A stretch of DNA of 64,000 nt from Stagnihabitans tardus (GTDB lineage: Bacteria; Pseudomonadota; Alphaproteobacteria; Rhodobacterales; Rhodobacteraceae): NCBI RefSeq assembly GCF_009925085.1, contig NZ_JAABNR010000004.1:124001-188000 (forward strand), written 5' to 3'. The notes beneath the pieces were generated by a model, which was given only the letters and a program-made list of their open reading frames with translations, was not told the origin of the DNA and searched no databases. Position 1 is the first letter of the stretch. The number at the start of each line of letters is the position of its first letter. The position numbers and the translations under genes are program-made. Shown here piece by piece: positions 61,299 to 64,000 of this stretch.

Positions 61299-63193
61299 CT
61301 TTCCGCGCGGTTGGCCCCTTTGCCCCCGGAGGCGCCCTGGAGGGCGCCTTCTGGATCGGCTCGGACCATCCGTTTGACCTGGCCGAGTGCTACCTGACCT
61401 TCCGCCGGGATATCGAGCTTGCCGAACCCAAGGGGCGGTTCGCCATCGCCTGCGACCACCGCTACCGTCTTTGGGTCAATGGCGTGCATATCGCCCGCGG
61501 GGGCTGCCGCTCCTGGCCCTGGGCCATGGCTTATGACGACCATGACATCTCCCACGCCCTGCGGGTCGGTCTGAACCGGATCGAGGTGCAGACCTATTCC
61601 CCCGGCTATTCGCATTTCGCCCATGTCTCCCGCCCGGCTTGCGGTTGGATCGGCGGGATGGAGGGCGCGCCCTCGGATCCGCGCTGGCGCGTTTCCCGCG
61701 ACCGGAGCTATGCCGCCGAGGTCCCCCGCGTCTCGATCTATGGCACCGGGGTCGAGGACCGCGCCTTGCCCCGGGACCAAGGCTATGCCGCCCCCCGCAT
61801 CCTGCAACCGCCCGAGGGGCCCTTGTGGCAGGGCCTGCACCCCCGCCCATTGCCGCTCTTGCGCGAGGAGGTCAGGGGGCTCACGCCTTGGAAGGTCCTC
61901 CCCGCGCCCCTGCCAGAGGGTCACGGGCCCGCTTCGGCGCTTCACGGCCAAATCACCCGCGCCCTGTCCGAGCCCGGCGCTGGGCGGCTGACGATCTATG
62001 ACCTTGGGGTCTCCCAGACTGTCTCCCCCGAAGTCACCATCGAGGGCCCCGGAACCCTGCTCATCTCCTATGCCGAGAAGCTGGCCGGCGACCTTCCCCT
62101 GATTTCTGACCCTCAGACCTATTGCCGGATGCGTGTCACCGACCGTTACGCGCTGTCCCCCGGCCGGAACGAGGTCCAGCCCTTCACCCCCCGCGGCGCC
62201 CGCTATCTGCTTTTGCTCTCGAAAGCCCCGCCACAGGTGCAGGTCCGCACCGCGCATTACCCCTTCGACCCAATCTCCTATCCCGACCAGGGCGCGCTGA
62301 ACCCCATCGCGCAGACCTGCCGCCGCACCATCCTGACCTGTCTTCAGGACGGTTTCGTCGACAGCATCTGGCGGGAAAGCTCGCAATGGCTGGGCGATGT
62401 GGTCCCCGAGGCCCTGGCCTTCTCCGCGATCAGCGACGACCCGCGCCCGATGAAATTCGCCTTGGACATGGCGGCGGCGGGGGCGGCAGAGGACGGCATC
62501 CTGCCCTCGATCCTGCCCGGCGACGTTCCAGCCTATGTCGTCACCGATTACAATTTCTCATGGGTCGAGCTTCTGGACCTCTACCTCAGCCATCCCAAGG
62601 CCGAGCCCGATACGCTCACCCGCCTGGCCCCGGTGCTGCACAAGATGCTGGGTCGCTTCCAACAAGACCTGAAAGATGGCCTGATCCATTCCCAACCCGG
62701 GCGGAGGCTTTTCCTCGACTGGTCGTCCATGAGCCGGGCCGAGCCCAACCTGACCTACAACCTGCGCTACCTTTACGCGCTGCAAATCGCCCATCGCCTG
62801 ACCGGGGCCTGGGGGGCGGAGGCCGAGGCCCTGCAACAAGCGATCCGCACCCTTGGCCCAGACTGGCGCGAAAGCCCCGGCGGAGCCCCCGCCAGCCAGC
62901 TCGCCCTCGCCTTCCTGTCGCTGACCGACACGCACCACGACCCCGGTGCGATCATCGCGGCGAGCCTCGGGGAAGCCGCCACCCGCGCCTCGCCCTTCAT
63001 GCACCACTATGTCTTTGCCGCCCTGCAAAAGGCCGGGCGCAATGACGCCATCCGCCAGATCATCGCCAAGCTCTGGGCGCCCTGGGGAGGCCTGCCCACG
63101 ACCCAGGAGAATTGGGACATCTCCTTCCCCGACGGCTCCGCCTGCCACGGGTTCTCTGCCCATCCGCTTTACTGGCTGAAGGCGGCCAGCTGA
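61295..63193 (+). CDS. GH78-like (alpha-L-rhamnosidase-related) protein
   Basis: The protein is 632 residues. A beta-sandwich N-terminal part ('FWIGSDHPFDLAECYLTFRRDIEL...RYRLWVNGVHIARG') is followed by an alpha/alpha-toroid with 'CLQDGFVDSIWRESSQWLGDVVPEALAFS', which corresponds to the catalytic-acid region of GH78 enzymes, and 'FLDWSSMSRAEPNLTYNLRYLYAL'. There is no signal peptide, so it would act in the cytoplasm. The start is a GTG overlapping the UroD-like stop (GTGA). Rhamnosidase activity is inferred; related GH families share this fold. Confidence 0.78.
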   Translation: MTFRAVGPFAPGGALEGAFWIGSDHPFDLAECYLTFRRDIELAEPKGRFAIACDHRYRLWVNGVHIARGGCRSWPWAMAYDDHDISHALRVGLNRIEVQTYSPGYSHFAHVSRPACGWIGGMEGAPSDPRWRVSRDRSYAAEVPRVSIYGTGVEDRALPRDQGYAAPRILQPPEGPLWQGLHPRPLPLLREEVRGLTPWKVLPAPLPEGHGPASALHGQITRALSEPGAGRLTIYDLGVSQTVSPEVTIEGPGTLLISYAEKLAGDLPLISDPQTYCRMRVTDRYALSPGRNEVQPFTPRGARYLLLLSKAPPQVQVRTAHYPFDPISYPDQGALNPIAQTCRRTILTCLQDGFVDSIWRESSQWLGDVVPEALAFSAISDDPRPMKFALDMAAAGAAEDGILPSILPGDVPAYVVTDYNFSWVELLDLYLSHPKAEPDTLTRLAPVLHKMLGRFQQDLKDGLIHSQPGRRLFLDWSSMSRAEPNLTYNLRYLYALQIAHRLTGAWGAEAEALQQAIRTLGPDWRESPGGAPASQLALAFLSLTDTHHDPGAIIAASLGEAATRASPFMHHYVFAALQKAGRNDAIRQIIAKLWAPWGGLPTTQENWDISFPDGSACHGFSAHPLYWLKAAS

Positions 63194-63282
63194 AGCAAAG
63201 CGCTGATATCGCAGAACAAAACGAGCGGAGGCCGCGCCCCCGCCCGTAAACTCCGCCCGGACGATCTCCTCAGACGATGCCC

Positions 63283-64000
63283 TCAGACGATGCCCGAGGA
63301 GGCGCCCTTCACCATAGGCCGCTCCTCGGCCTTTTCGGCCCGGTATCCGCTGGCGCGATAGGTCGCAATCGGGTCATGCGCGCCGCCCTGCCGCACCCGC
63401 GCCTCGGCCAGGATCGGCGAGACATCGGTGAGGTAAGCCGCCTTCAGGATCCGATGCGCGCCCAGGACGTCATTGGCCGCTTGCGCCTCGGCCAGGGCCT
63501 TGCGATCCACGAGCGAGGCCTGGACATAGGCCCGCGCGATCTCGATGGCGCTGCCCATCAGGCTCTCGATCGGGTCGGTCACATTGTGGCTCTGGTCGAT
63601 CATATAGGCCGGATCGAAGCCCTTCGCCCCCTCGGCCTCGACCAGTTCATTGAAGACCAGGAAGAGCCGGAAAGGATCGACCGAGCCCGCATCGAGGTCA
63701 TCATCGCCGTATTTCGAATCGTTGAAATGGAAGCCCGCGAGGCGGCCGACATGGATCAACCGCGCCACGATCTGCTCGATATTGGTGTTGGGCGCGTGGT
63801 GGCCGAGGTCGACCAGGCACTTGGCCTGCGGCCCCAAGGCCTGCGCCGCCATGAGGCTGGAGCCCCAATCGCTGATCACCGTCGAGTAGAAAGCCGGCTC
63901 ATACATCTTGTGTTCGATGAACATCGACATCTGCGGGGGCAGGGCGGCATAGATCTCGCCCATGGCCTCGAGGTAATTGCGGAACATCCCGCCCAGCGAC
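63283..64000 (-). CDS. L-rhamnose isomerase-type sugar isomerase, C-terminal part (partial at window end)
   Basis: The frame runs off the window end and stops at 63283-63285. The 239 visible residues include 'MSMFIEHKMYEPAFYSTVISDWGSS', 'CLVDLGHHAPNTNIEQIVARL', 'LAGFHFNDSKYGDDDLDAGSVDPFRLFLV' and 'DQSHNVTDPIESLMGSA', with the metal-binding His/Asp/Glu set of the rhamnose isomerase (RhaI/Pseudomonas L-RhI) group. It would convert L-rhamnose to L-rhamnulose. It converges on the GH78-like gene, which fits a rhamnose locus continuing past the window. Confidence 0.85.
   Translation of the reverse strand, partial: SLGGMFRNYLEAMGEIYAALPPQMSMFIEHKMYEPAFYSTVISDWGSSLMAAQALGPQAKCLVDLGHHAPNTNIEQIVARLIHVGRLAGFHFNDSKYGDDDLDAGSVDPFRLFLVFNELVEAEGAKGFDPAYMIDQSHNVTDPIESLMGSAIEIARAYVQASLVDRKALAEAQAANDVLGAHRILKAAYLTDVSPILAEARVRQGGAHDPIATYRASGYRAEKAEERPMVKGASSGIV

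Noticed and set aside
63271-63297. A short direct repeat (CAGACGATGCCC twice) at the end of the rhamnose isomerase gene
   Set aside because: It is a single local duplication at the stop codon and is not shared with any repeat family in the window.

Overview
The window is a GC-rich bacterial chromosome segment. Gene content and order point to an alphaproteobacterium of the Rhodobacterales (Rhodobacteraceae/Paracoccaceae type). The indicators are an mra/fts cluster in the order murD..ftsW-murG-murC-DUF2484-murB-ddl-ftsQ-ftsA-ftsZ-lpxC, an F1-ATPase zeta-subunit homologue, a methionine synthase split into separate proteins, Tat-type secreted enzymes and GANTC sites near a cell-division promoter region. 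The genus cannot be fixed from the sequence alone. I found no tRNA, rRNA, CRISPR array, insertion sequence or prophage.

Layout. 1-6 kb: the 3' end of a phosphatidylserine synthase gene, a Gfo/Idh/MocA oxidoreductase, an exported beta-carbonic-anhydrase-like protein, PepF oligoendopeptidase, then a shortened ligase-associated DNA repair cassette in which the ligase appears to lack its adenylation domain. 6-10.5 kb: the Anbu (ancestral proteasome-like) operon with ATP-grasp, alpha-E and transglutaminase partners. 10.8-28.7 kb: cell-wall and division genes (murD, ftsW, murG, murC, murB, ddl, ftsQ, ftsA, ftsZ), then lpxC, bamD and recN, with small Rhodobacterales-specific membrane proteins and one orphan lipoprotein inserted. 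29-34.5 kb: a corrinoid protein, a DUF1638 protein and a homocysteine methyltransferase (parts of a split MetH), a radical SAM protein and the ATPase zeta subunit. 34.7-37 kb: purC-purS and a zinc alcohol dehydrogenase. 37.3-40.2 kb: an exported vanadium haloperoxidase and an FG-GAP/UnbV protein, tightly coupled. 40.5-49 kb: a complete xylose locus (xylA, xylB, ABC transporter xylGHF, ROK regulator) and iolE. 49-58.2 kb: tex and the hisB-hisH-hisA-hisF-hisE series on the minus strand, interleaved with plus-strand genes. 58.3-64 kb: an operon of an acetyl-xylan-esterase-like enzyme, a DUF4037 protein, a UroD-superfamily protein and a GH78-like glycosidase, facing a rhamnose-isomerase-like gene cut by the window end.

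How it fits together: the right third is largely plant-sugar metabolism (xylose, inositol, probably rhamnose and acetylated glycans), while the centre is housekeeping envelope synthesis. The intergenic spaces are unusually rich in repeated palindromes. Three interspersed families recur (an 18-bp palindrome with centre GTATAC, an ATATTTGGGCCAATGTGAAAG motif preceded by GC hairpins, and a GGTGCGTG inverted repeat). All three occur together in a 165-bp tandem duplication just upstream of the Anbu operon. The observations I would check first are the adenylation-domain-less ligase, the esterase/DUF4037/UroD-like/GH78 operon and the repeat families.
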